The notes under the pieces: generated by a model | Database searches by the model: none | The model's input: only the letters and a program-made list of their open reading frames with translations | What the model was told of the DNA's origin: nothing | Shown here: positions 24,801 through 32,925 of the stretch, piece after piece | How the letters are laid out: every line of letters begins with the position of its first letter | Numbering within the stretch: the stretch's first letter is position 1 | Origin: Paenibacillus macquariensis | GTDB taxonomy: Bacteria > Bacillota > Bacilli > Paenibacillales > Paenibacillaceae | Reading direction: 5' to 3' | NCBI RefSeq assembly: GCF_900156375.1 | Contig: NZ_FTNK01000020.1 | Span: 1-64,000, forward strand | Length of the DNA stretch: 64,000 nt | Made by a program: the position numbers and the translations under genes

Positions 24801-26252
24801 TCATTTCAAGAAATCATTCACTCGATTCATGTATTTATCTTTATGAGAATAACCATGGAATAATCGCCTATTTACTGTATTGGAATCTCCGAAGAAGAAT
24901 CGCTCATACAGTGACTGCCGACCTCCGAACCCACTTGAGCTAAGTTCCCATGCAAGTCGAAATAATTGAACCTTATTCTTGGCATCTGTGTTATTCCCTG
25001 TTAAATAAGTACTTAAATACGGTTCGATTTCTGTGTTGAAATCAGATTCTGATGGAATCATGATCAATCCACTTGATCCGATCAGTTGAATGATCTCCAG
25101 TATCCGCGGATATATTTTGGGAAATAAGACATTCGCTGTCCATAATGAATTACGATCTGGGAGCATACTTCCCCAACGATCAAGCGATGCATTGACCTCT
25201 GAAGCAATTAATAGCGATTTCAACGTCTCTACATTAACAATAATTTCAGATACTTTTTCTATAATATGTGGATGATTACCGATATCGAGGGTCTCCACCA
25301 TATTAAGAACAACACCAAGCAGAAACTCTGATTTCGTAACATATCTACATATGACCTGGTGAGCTGAATGCGTATGAAATGCACTCTCACTGAATAACTG
25401 CTGTGATAGACGGTCATTCCCTGCTACAAACACACGATTCCACGGAACAAGAACATGATCGAATACAATCAGTGTATCCATTTCTTCGAACCGTGAACTT
25501 AGCGGATAATCAAAGCTTGAATCTCCCCCTACCATACTTTCTCGAGCGATCCACTTCATACCTGGCAAATTATTAGGCACAGCAAATACAAATGTATTCG
25601 GGTTATTCGTTTCCTGAAGATAAGTTGTAACCGGTGGATGAACCCATACCTCGTCGGAAGTTACCCCTTGTGTAGCCAATAAAAATGCACCATTAATCAC
25701 AATTCCATCTTGATTCTTATCCACAATCTTCGCTGCTTGTGTGTCAAATGACCCATCATCCATCATCTTGACCACCCGACTGGACTGCGGCTGAACAAAG
25801 ACATGAGATAAAGTCACGTCATTCTCGCGGCAATACTCATAATAATTCCGTAAATTATTTGCGAACTCTGGAGAAGCCTCTGTTAATAATTCTGCTGCTG
25901 TTTGAAATGCCATTAGCGCTGTGTTCATATAATCTGGCGAACGTCCCATCATACCATGATGCCGCTCGCCCCATAATGACATCATCACTCGACGTCTAAC
26001 CAAGTCATCCTTTGTTGTAGGCTGTAGATATGACAACCCCACTGGATTACCTGTTGTAGGCGAGATATAGGTCATTCTGTCCTTATATTCCAACTCACTC
26101 TGCATATCATACAAAGCAGCTTGTGTGAGCATTAACCCACGAAATGCCTTGTGATTCGATATCCTACCCAAGACTCTCTGACCGCTTAACCAGACTTCAG
26201 GCTTAGAATGATCGATTTGTTGTATATACTGTGACCCGTTCTTGATCCCCAT
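24801..26252 (-). CDS. 4-hydroxyphenylacetate 3-hydroxylase (HpaB) family flavin monooxygenase
   Basis: This 483-residue protein is the size of the oxygenase component of two-component flavin hydroxylases. It shows the family pattern: an N-terminal segment with RVLGRISNHKAFRGL, a central SFDYPLSSRFEEMD and LIVFDHVLVPWNRVF block, and a C-terminal acyl-CoA-dehydrogenase-like helical domain (HTHSAHQVICRYV). Such enzymes ortho-hydroxylate phenols using reduced FAD from a separate reductase. No reductase or aromatic-degradation genes lie nearby, so the real substrate is open. The upstream gap of about 300 bases shows no clear operator. Confidence 0.9.
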   Translation of the reverse strand: MGIKNGSQYIQQIDHSKPEVWLSGQRVLGRISNHKAFRGLMLTQAALYDMQSELEYKDRMTYISPTTGNPVGLSYLQPTTKDDLVRRRVMMSLWGERHHGMMGRSPDYMNTALMAFQTAAELLTEASPEFANNLRNYYEYCRENDVTLSHVFVQPQSSRVVKMMDDGSFDTQAAKIVDKNQDGIVINGAFLLATQGVTSDEVWVHPPVTTYLQETNNPNTFVFAVPNNLPGMKWIARESMVGGDSSFDYPLSSRFEEMDTLIVFDHVLVPWNRVFVAGNDRLSQQLFSESAFHTHSAHQVICRYVTKSEFLLGVVLNMVETLDIGNHPHIIEKVSEIIVNVETLKSLLIASEVNASLDRWGSMLPDRNSLWTANVLFPKIYPRILEIIQLIGSSGLIMIPSESDFNTEIEPYLSTYLTGNNTDAKNKVQLFRLAWELSSSGFGGRQSLYERFFFGDSNTVNRRLFHGYSHKDKYMNRVNDFLK

Positions 26253-26561
26253 GTGTCAGACCACCTTCTAAGCATAATAATACCTCAGCATATTCTCCTA
26301 ACCCTTGGTGAGAACGCGACATCTGCCCAATCTTTGATGAATCTTTTTAAGTTCAGAGTATCAAGTGGCTGTTCATAAACCCAAGGCTCAGAAACTTTAT
26401 AAATCTTGTGGTTTCGTGACGCAAGAGAAGCAAGATTATTATCAATTTACAGGTTAGGAGACAATTTCATAGTTAATATGACGCTATAAGATGCATTGTG
26501 AGGGACAAATGTTGTACAATATAAGCTAAATGACTTTTAGACTGAAATGAAGGATGGATTA

Positions 26562-27428
26562 ATGATGTATGTAGCACATGATTGGAAAGATTACAAATTA
26601 TTGGATACCGGTGATGGAGACAAGCTTGAACAATGGGGCGATGTCCTCTTACGTAGACCCGATCCACAGATTATTTGGCCTTTAAAGAACGAAACAGAGC
26701 AATGGAAGAAGGTTCATGGCCATTACACACGTAGTTCTGCGGGTGGTGGTCAATGGGATATGAAGAAACCCATCCCTGAGCGCTGGACCGTTTCTTACGA
26801 TAAGTTGAAGTTCCATATAAAACCTACCAATTTCAAACATACTGGACTATTTCCTGAGCAAGCTGTCAATTGGCGCTGGATGATGGATAAAATTTCAGGT
26901 GCTGGCCGTCCTATCAAAGTATTGAACCTATTTGCTTACACTGGCGGTGCTACCGTTGCTTCGGCTTATGCTGGAGCAGATGTTGTACATGTTGATGCGG
27001 CTAAAGGAATGGTACAGTGGGCCAAAGAAAATCTTCAACTTTCCGGTCTTCAAGACCGTCCAGTACGATTCATCACAGATGATGTATTTAAATTTGTTCA
27101 ACGTGAACAACGTCGTGGTAATAAATACGACGCTATCATTATGGATCCTCCCTCTTATGGTCGTGGACCCGGTGGCGAGATGTGGAAGCTAGAAACAAGT
27201 TTGTATCCGTTTCTTGAGAGCTGCATGGAGATTATGTCGGACAACCCGCTCTTCATGCTCATTAATTCATATACGACAGGTATTTCACCAACAGTACTGA
27301 GTAATATGCTGACTATGACTGTATCTCAGAAATATGGTGGAAAGATATCTTCTGGTGAAATCGGCTTACCGATTGCCGCTTCTGGATTGACACTTCCTTG
27401 TGGTATTCTAGGTCGCTGGGAGGCTTAA
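26562..27428 (+). CDS. Class I SAM-dependent (rRNA-type) methyltransferase
   Basis: This protein of about 288 residues belongs to the RlmI/RlmK-like family. An N-terminal RNA-contact segment carries WGDVLLRRPDPQIIWP. The SAM site is VLNLFAYTGGATVASA, and the catalytic motif is IIMDPPSYGRGPGGEMW. The start at 26562 is preferred because AAGGA lies seven bases upstream; ATG 26547 overlaps it. It overlaps in expression with the pseudouridine synthase four bases downstream, which strengthens an RNA-modification role. Confidence 0.88.
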   Translation: MMYVAHDWKDYKLLDTGDGDKLEQWGDVLLRRPDPQIIWPLKNETEQWKKVHGHYTRSSAGGGQWDMKKPIPERWTVSYDKLKFHIKPTNFKHTGLFPEQAVNWRWMMDKISGAGRPIKVLNLFAYTGGATVASAYAGADVVHVDAAKGMVQWAKENLQLSGLQDRPVRFITDDVFKFVQREQRRGNKYDAIIMDPPSYGRGPGGEMWKLETSLYPFLESCMEIMSDNPLFMLINSYTTGISPTVLSNMLTMTVSQKYGGKISSGEIGLPIAASGLTLPCGILGRWEA

Positions 27429-27432
27429 GTCT

Positions 27433-28146
27433 ATGAATCAAGGGGATACATCTAGTTCTAATATTCCTATCCTCTACGAGGATAATCATCTTCTTGGGAT
27501 CGTCAAACCAGTGAACGTTCCCACACAAGAAGATTCATCGGGAGATCCCGACCTCGTAAATATTCTCAAGCAGGATATTAAAGATCGTTATAATAAACCC
27601 GGCAACGTATATGTTGGGCTTGTTCATAGATTAGATCGACCTGTTGGAGGCGCTATGATCTTCGCTAAGACCTCTAAAGCGGCTTCTCGGTTATCGGACT
27701 CGGTTCGAAGCCGAAGCTTCCGCAAAGTCTATTTAGCGGTAGTTCATGGGACTCTTGCCTCACCTCAAGGAAGATTAACCGATATGCTATTGAAAGATCC
27801 TAAGACGAATATCGTATCCGTTGTTCCAAAAGGAAGAGAAGGTTCGAAAGAAGCCATTCTCGATTATAAGGTTATCGGAACTTCGAACAATTTAAGTTTA
27901 GTTCAAATCGAACTACTTACGGGTCGATCGCATCAAATTCGCGTGCAGTTCAGTCATGCTGGTTACCCCTTATATGGTGACCAGAAGTACGGTCGTGAAG
28001 TGAACAAGGTGGGACAGCAAATTTCCCTTTGGTCTGTATTTGTAGGTTTCCCTCATCCTGTCACGAAAGAAGAAGTTACGTTGGTATCCACACCACCTTC
28101 CCAATATCCTTGGGATTTGTGGCCGCAGGATACCGTTCAATTGTAA
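27433..28146 (+). CDS. RluA-family pseudouridine synthase
   Basis: This 237-residue enzyme isomerises uridine in rRNA or tRNA. The catalytic Asp is in VHRLDRPVGGAMIFAKTSKAA near residue 66. The family C-terminal motif ELLTGRSHQIRVQFSHAGYPLYGDQKYG is intact. It lacks an N-terminal S4 domain. A GGGAGG ribosome site sits in the end of the preceding methyltransferase gene, so the two are co-translated. It ends at a strong terminator. Confidence 0.93.
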   Translation: MNQGDTSSSNIPILYEDNHLLGIVKPVNVPTQEDSSGDPDLVNILKQDIKDRYNKPGNVYVGLVHRLDRPVGGAMIFAKTSKAASRLSDSVRSRSFRKVYLAVVHGTLASPQGRLTDMLLKDPKTNIVSVVPKGREGSKEAILDYKVIGTSNNLSLVQIELLTGRSHQIRVQFSHAGYPLYGDQKYGREVNKVGQQISLWSVFVGFPHPVTKEEVTLVSTPPSQYPWDLWPQDTVQL

Positions 28147-28154
28147 TATTCCAT

Positions 28155-28228
28155 AATGCACCCCTTAGTAAATTCGTTGGACAACCCTCTTGGTTCATCC
28201 AATGCCATATCTAGGGGGTGCATTTTTT
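28155..28228 (+). terminator. Terminator after the RNA-modification pair
   Basis: AATGCACCCCTTAG (28155-28168) pairs with CTAGGGGGTGCATT (28211-28224, one extra G) and runs into TTTTT. The long loop contains a smaller stem. Confidence 0.8.
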
Positions 28229-28329
28229 ATGGGTAATACTCTCTTTTTTTCAACGAAAGCGTTATAATAATAGAGGGACTACTCCTAATTATTTAAGTTC
28301 CATCATAATTTATTGAAAGTGGTGTTGTT

Positions 28330-29247
28330 ATGAACAATATAAACGTTGGAAAAAGTGGGTTAAGTGCTTCAGAGATTACCCTTGGATGTATGAGGATCGC
28401 GGAACTATCCACACCGGATGCCGCTAAACTAATCAATACCGCTATCGAAGAAGGCATAAACTTCTTTGATCATGCTGATATTTATGGTGCTGGGAAATCA
28501 GAGGAAATTTTTGCGCAAGCGTTTGAGATGAGCCCTAGTAAACGTGATCAAATAATCATACAGACCAAATGCGGCATTCGTCCTGGATCCTTTGACTTTT
28601 CCAAGGAACATATTTTGAATTCTGTTGATCTTAGTCTAAAGCGTTTACAGACGGATTATATTGACGTGTTACTACTACATCGTCCTGATACCCTTGTAGA
28701 GCCCGAAGAAGTCGATGAAGCTTTCACGATATTACATAACAGTGGAAAGGTCAGACATTTCGGAGTGAGCAATCAGAAACCAATGCAAATCGAATTACTT
28801 AACAAGTACTTACTTCATAAACTTATCATCAATCAACTACAGCTAAGCATTACCAATACCGGAATGATAGATTCAGGGCTCAACGTTAATATGCAGATCG
28901 ACCATTCCATCGATAGAGACGGAAGCATATTGGACTATTGCCGCCTGAAAGATATCACGATCCAAGCATGGTCTCCTTTCCAGTACGGATTCTTTGAAGG
29001 TGTATTCTTAAATAATGATAAATTCCCAGAACTCAATAACACAATTGATCAAATCGCTGAAGCTAAAGGTGTATCCAATTCAGCCATTGCTATCGCTTGG
29101 ATTCTAAGACACCCAGCGAAAATTCAAGCAATCGTTGGGACAACGAATGCCGATCGATTGAAAGCTATTTGTAAGGCCTCAACCATTACTCTTACAAGAG
29201 AAGAATGGTATGAGATTTACAGAGCAGCAGGCAATAAGCTTCCATAA
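28330..29247 (+). CDS. Aldo/keto reductase (YdhF-like)
   Basis: This 305-residue NADPH-dependent oxidoreductase has a TIM-barrel fold. The catalytic tetrad is visible: Asp and Tyr in FFDHADIYGAGKSEE, Lys in IIQTKCGIRPG and His in VLLLHRPD. The C-terminal coenzyme site is IVGTTNADRLKAI. It is a single gene between two terminators. The substrate cannot be predicted. Confidence 0.92.
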   Translation: MNNINVGKSGLSASEITLGCMRIAELSTPDAAKLINTAIEEGINFFDHADIYGAGKSEEIFAQAFEMSPSKRDQIIIQTKCGIRPGSFDFSKEHILNSVDLSLKRLQTDYIDVLLLHRPDTLVEPEEVDEAFTILHNSGKVRHFGVSNQKPMQIELLNKYLLHKLIINQLQLSITNTGMIDSGLNVNMQIDHSIDRDGSILDYCRLKDITIQAWSPFQYGFFEGVFLNNDKFPELNNTIDQIAEAKGVSNSAIAIAWILRHPAKIQAIVGTTNADRLKAICKASTITLTREEWYEIYRAAGNKLP

Positions 29248-29302
29248 AGATTTCATTGTCATAACACTAACTGTATAAGATTTCCATGCGTTGAACAAAC
29301 GC

Positions 29303-29338
29303 AAATAACCCCTTCAAGTATGTTTGAAGGGGTTATTT
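29303..29338 (+). terminator. Terminator after the aldo/keto reductase
   Basis: AAATAACCCCTTCAA (29303-29317) pairs with TTGAAGGGGTTATTT (29324-29338), followed by further T residues. Confidence 0.85.
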
Positions 29339-29394
29339 TTAATGCTCAGTTCTATCATTGAAAATGAGCGTTGTAGCCAATCATATTTAAAAAA

Positions 29395-29431
29395 AAGAAT
29401 CGTTCAACATCTCCTATTTCGAACGATTCTT
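29395..29431. terminator. Second hairpin, possibly terminator of a lost gene
   Basis: AAGAATCGTTC (29395-29405) pairs with GAACGATTCTT (29421-29431). A-rich on the left and T-containing on the right, it could act in the minus direction. It lies next to a short lutC-like remnant on that strand (29446-29488). Confidence 0.5.
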
Positions 29432-29543
29432 AAATGCTCTCCACCTAAACCCCACAATCACCGTAGACACCACACCAGATCCATGCATGTTCACATATCA
29501 GAGAGTCTTTTTTTACGAAAATAGAAAATGGATAACGTGTGTA

Positions 29544-29564
29544 TTATTGTGTATTGTTGTGTTT
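29544..29564. promoter_or_regulatory. Candidate operator for the DeoR-family regulator, copy 1
   Basis: TTATTGTGT then ATTGTTGTGTTT. A nearly identical string lies at 30554-30574 upstream of the EamA transporter gene. T/G-rich direct repeats are typical of DeoR/GlpR operators. Confidence 0.5.
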
Positions 29565-29631
29565 CATTGCATCATATCCTACGATCTGTTACGCTTAATT
29601 TTAAAATGTCTAGAAAGGTAGGATCGGGAGC

Positions 29632-30396
29632 ATGTTAGTTCATGAACGACACAACTCAATTTTACATATGCTACATGAAAGTAAGACTGTCAAAGTGACG
29701 GATTTCATTGCGAAGTTTGGAGTTTCCTTTGAGACGGTTCGCAGAGATTTGGAGTATTTGGAGAAGGAAGGCTTCTTAAAGCGTGTGCATGGAGGAGCAA
29801 CCCTTCCGGCTTCGGACTATCGGAAGGAGCTTTCTTTTACAGTAAGAGAGTTGAAGGGAGTCAATGAGAAGATAGAGCTTGCGCATACAGCTTCTCAATT
29901 CGTATCCGAAGGTCAATCGCTATTCCTCGATGTAAGTACCACTAATACGGAGTTTGCAAAGGTGCTTATGAAGAACTTCGAGAAACTTACGATTATAACG
30001 AACTCATTTCCAATAGCCTCCTTGTTGATGCAAAAGTCTGGTTTTACGATCATTTTCGTAGGAGGTGTAATTCGGAATTCCGAACAATGCGTTGTCGGAG
30101 ACATCGCTGAGGATTTCATCTCACGGTTTCGTGCGGATATATTCTTCATGAGTATTAGTGGAATCTCATTGAGCGAGGGTTTAACGGATTATGGTATGGG
30201 TGAAATTCAATTGAAGAAGAAAATACTGGCACGTTCTAATCATGTTGTCGTATTGGCGGATAGCAGCAAATTCGATGCGGTCTCCCTGTCCCACGTATGT
30301 GGATTTCAAGATATCGATCGGATTGTTACAGATAAGAAGATCGATCCGGAAATCGTTCGTTCTTATGAAGACCAGGGCGTAGAAGTTATTTACTAA
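29632..30396 (+). CDS. DeoR/GlpR-family transcriptional regulator
   Basis: This 254-residue protein has an N-terminal winged helix (VTDFIAKFGVSFETVRRDLEYLEKEGFLKRVHGGA, residues 20-55) and a sugar-phosphate-sensing DeoRC domain. The latter shows SLFLDVSTTNTEFAKVL, TIITNSFPIA, FVGGVIRNSEQCVVGD and VVLADSSKFD. Such proteins normally repress sugar or polyol catabolism and respond to a phosphorylated sugar. ATG 29632 has GGATCGGGAG upstream. A shared T/G-rich repeat before this gene and before the next one suggests it controls itself and the EamA-phosphoesterase pair. Confidence 0.92.
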   Translation: MLVHERHNSILHMLHESKTVKVTDFIAKFGVSFETVRRDLEYLEKEGFLKRVHGGATLPASDYRKELSFTVRELKGVNEKIELAHTASQFVSEGQSLFLDVSTTNTEFAKVLMKNFEKLTIITNSFPIASLLMQKSGFTIIFVGGVIRNSEQCVVGDIAEDFISRFRADIFFMSISGISLSEGLTDYGMGEIQLKKKILARSNHVVVLADSSKFDAVSLSHVCGFQDIDRIVTDKKIDPEIVRSYEDQGVEVIY

Positions 30397-30553
30397 CATT
30401 TTGTTTACATAAGCATTCTTCCATCAGGGAATATCCCTGATGTTTTTTTGTTTTCATCCAAACAAAAATAGGGTAAATCAAAGCACTTTGGAAAGCTACT
30501 TTTTTCTGTTGACAAAGAAAAATAGGGATGATAGGATGAAAACAAATTGTGTT

Positions 30554-30574
30554 TTATTGTGTTATTGTTTGTTT
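30554..30574. promoter_or_regulatory. Candidate operator for the DeoR-family regulator, copy 2
   Basis: TTATTGTGTTATTGTTTGTT matches the copy at 29544-29564 apart from one inserted T and a one-base shift. It lies 28 bases upstream of the EamA start. Confidence 0.5.
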
Positions 30575-30601
30575 GTGTGTGTTTTAAAAGGAGGGTGTAG
30601 T

Positions 30602-31459
30602 ATGCACATTATTTCAGTCTTACTTGTACTCGTCTCGGGAATTTCTCATGCACTCTGGAATCTGCTTACCAAGCGCAGTGAGAACAAACAATTGTTTCTG
30701 TGCATCATCTTTATTCCTTCTACCGTGTTACTTCTTCCTCCGTTTCTAAAGGAACTAGCGAACCCAAACATGTCTGCGCAAGGTTATATTCTTCTCGTAT
30801 TATCCATGATCATTCAAGGGGGATATGCTCATTTTCTCGTCAAATCTTTGACTCACGGAGACCTCTCTCAGGTCTACCCAATGATGAGGGGGATCAGTAC
30901 GTTTCTTCTCCCACTGGTCAGCGTACTGTTTTTGAATGAGACTTTGTCTGTCTGGGGTTGGATCGGATTAATGTGCATTGTGACCGGTTTTGTCATGACC
31001 AGCGGTCTCATTTTCATGAAGCAAAGACAAACAATTCCGTTCAAGGTCATTTTATACACGGTCGGCGTTGGGTTTTGTACAATGAGTTACGTATTGGTAG
31101 ACAAAATTAATTTACAGCATTTCTCTCCGATCGCTCTCCTGGAAGCTTCGAATATTGGATTCATGTTAGGCCTGATGCCGCACATTAAGTTTAAGAAAGT
31201 CAACTGGTCCGGGGTTCTGAAGAAGAATGCAGTACTGATAGGTGTCGGTTCCATCCTTTCGCCTGGATCTTACTTCTTGTTCCTGCTAGCACTAAATCTT
31301 TCACCTTTGACTTATATCGCTCCACTTCGAGAAATCGGAACGGTTATCGGCACACTAGCGGGAATCTATCTCTTGCACGAGAAGAAGGAACTTGTAAGGA
31401 TCGTGTCGGCAAGCATTATTTTTATCGGAATCGTGTTGATTGGATTTTTGGGAATATGA
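30602..31459 (+). CDS. EamA/DMT-family transporter
   Basis: This 285-residue protein has ten membrane helices in two homologous halves of the drug/metabolite transporter fold (SHALWNLLTKRS at the start, PMMRGISTFLLPLVSVLFLNE at the end of the first half, ALNLSPLTYIAPLREIGTV in the second). ATG 30602 is preceded by AAAGGAGGG. The longer open frame starting at 30440 includes the promoter region and is not credible. The cargo is unknown. It sits between a DeoR regulator and a phosphoesterase, which suggests export or import of a sugar, polyol or phosphate compound. Confidence 0.9.
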   Translation: MHIISVLLVLVSGISHALWNLLTKRSENKQLFLCIIFIPSTVLLLPPFLKELANPNMSAQGYILLVLSMIIQGGYAHFLVKSLTHGDLSQVYPMMRGISTFLLPLVSVLFLNETLSVWGWIGLMCIVTGFVMTSGLIFMKQRQTIPFKVILYTVGVGFCTMSYVLVDKINLQHFSPIALLEASNIGFMLGLMPHIKFKKVNWSGVLKKNAVLIGVGSILSPGSYFLFLLALNLSPLTYIAPLREIGTVIGTLAGIYLLHEKKELVRIVSASIIFIGIVLIGFLGI

Positions 31460-31571
31460 AGATGAGGGGACCAGCAATATATCAGTCGCTCATTCTCATA
31501 TTCCCCATGGGTTCCTCCGCTCAGAAAGCATTGGTCAAATATTTGAATAAAGAAGGATGTGAAAGAACGTA

Positions 31572-32636
31572 ATGGCTAGCATCGAAAGGATGTACACAGA
31601 TATCGTGAAGGCATCAGTCAAAGAAATCTCGGCCGTCCAGAGCGAATCTACGCTAAGCTTTGTTTTTATCACCGATCTCCATCATCGGCAAGGTGGAAAC
31701 ATGCTTCGTACCACACAAATGATACAGGAAATAACCGATCTTATGCGGCTGGACTTTATTCTATGTGGTGGAGATATTAGCATCAACGGGCCGAAATCCA
31801 AGGTAGTCGCCGCGCAAAAGGAAATCATTAAGACGCTTTCAGCCCCAAATATACCCTTGTTAACGGTTAAAGGTAATCACGATGACAACTCCATCTTCGA
31901 CTATGAGAAGCGCAGAGGCAAAAGTGCAGAGCATGTCGTGTACCCGCATGAGTCGCATGAGATTACGCTCAGTTCAATCTGGGAATCAGCTCATTTCGAT
32001 TCGGCTAATCCATATAGTCTGTATTATTATGTAGACTTTCCTAGCCGAAAGACGAGGGTGATCGTGTTAGATTGCATGGATCATCCTTATACCCACAAGG
32101 CCAATGGAGAACTGAATTATTTGGGACAATGGCATTATGTTGTATCATCTAGACAACTAAATTGGTTAGCGCATGAAGCGCTAACATTCGGGGGCGATTC
32201 AGGCTGGAGCGTTCTAATAGCCTCGCACGTTCCCATTACGCAAGATGAGGTAATCGGAGCCGATCATGCCATACGCAATGATCATGCGCTATGGGGAATT
32301 ATTAAATCTTTCCGGCTTGGCGAGAGCTTTGCTTCCGAGGGCGGTGAAGGTGATTTTACATACCAAGTGAAAGCGGATTTCTCCGGACAGGGTCCGGGGA
32401 CGATCATCGGATGCCTGTTTGGGCACGTTCATCACGACCAAGTCTTATATAGAGATGGAATTCCGATGATATCCACCCTGAACGCATGCACGAACCGAGA
32501 ATTCCCCGAATCTCCCAAACGTAAGAATCGCACGATAACCGAGACTGCATTTGACATTATGACAGTAGATTTTGTGCAATCAAGTATATCGGTTCATCGG
32601 ATCGGGGCAGGTCAGAATCGCATTGTAAAGTTCTGA
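31572..32636 (+). CDS. Calcineurin-type metallophosphoesterase
   Basis: This 354-residue protein has all metal-binding motifs: ITDLHHRQGG near 33, LCGGDISINGP near 62, VKGNHDDNS near 98, ASHVPI near 218 and GHVHHDQ near 290. It has no signal peptide or membrane helix, so it acts in the cytoplasm. It lies 112 bases after the EamA gene with no terminator between and probably shares its promoter. The substrate is unknown; the DeoR neighbour suggests a sugar or polyol phosphate or a phosphodiester. Confidence 0.88.
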   Translation: MASIERMYTDIVKASVKEISAVQSESTLSFVFITDLHHRQGGNMLRTTQMIQEITDLMRLDFILCGGDISINGPKSKVVAAQKEIIKTLSAPNIPLLTVKGNHDDNSIFDYEKRRGKSAEHVVYPHESHEITLSSIWESAHFDSANPYSLYYYVDFPSRKTRVIVLDCMDHPYTHKANGELNYLGQWHYVVSSRQLNWLAHEALTFGGDSGWSVLIASHVPITQDEVIGADHAIRNDHALWGIIKSFRLGESFASEGGEGDFTYQVKADFSGQGPGTIIGCLFGHVHHDQVLYRDGIPMISTLNACTNREFPESPKRKNRTITETAFDIMTVDFVQSSISVHRIGAGQNRIVKF

Positions 32637-32755
32637 AAAACGGTAGGAATTAAGTAGAAACGGCAATGCAGTCCTTTTTCAAAGACGGCACCCGTTTCGG
32701 CGGAAATATAAGGAATAGAGTATCAAGTGAAACTTATACTTTCTTATATTTTAAG

Positions 32756-32815
32756 AAAAGATTCTCAAATATGTAGACACGATCATTCGTGCTCGCCTAC
32801 AAGAGAATCTTTTTC
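32756..32815 (+). terminator. Terminator after the metallophosphoesterase gene
   Basis: AAAAGATTCTC (32756-32766) pairs with GAGAATCTTTT (32803-32813), with an inner GTAG/CTAC stem and a T-run. It would also work for the convergent DUF5054 gene. Confidence 0.8.
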
Positions 32816-32925
32816 TTTTGAAAATTATAACGCATTCATATTTGAGGATTCCCTTTAGAACATCTCAGTGTTAGCTAAGTTTCCAATAGGATGCAAGTTC
32901 AATCTCCGTATGATTATGTCCGCTT

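Noticed and set aside
28250-28266. Possible CcpA cre site (ACGAAAGCGTTATAA) upstream of the aldo/keto reductase
   Set aside because: It lacks the conserved T and C at the outer positions, so two mismatches to the consensus make it no better than chance in this AT-rich spacer.
29324-29524. 66-codon frame after the aldo/keto reductase
   Set aside because: It begins inside a terminator stem and spans a hairpin and a minus-strand remnant, so it is not a gene.
30440-30601. Longer N-terminus for the EamA transporter, starting at 30440
   Set aside because: The extra 54 residues are translated promoter and operator sequence. AAAGGAGGG lies ideally before ATG 30602, and the transporter fold begins there.
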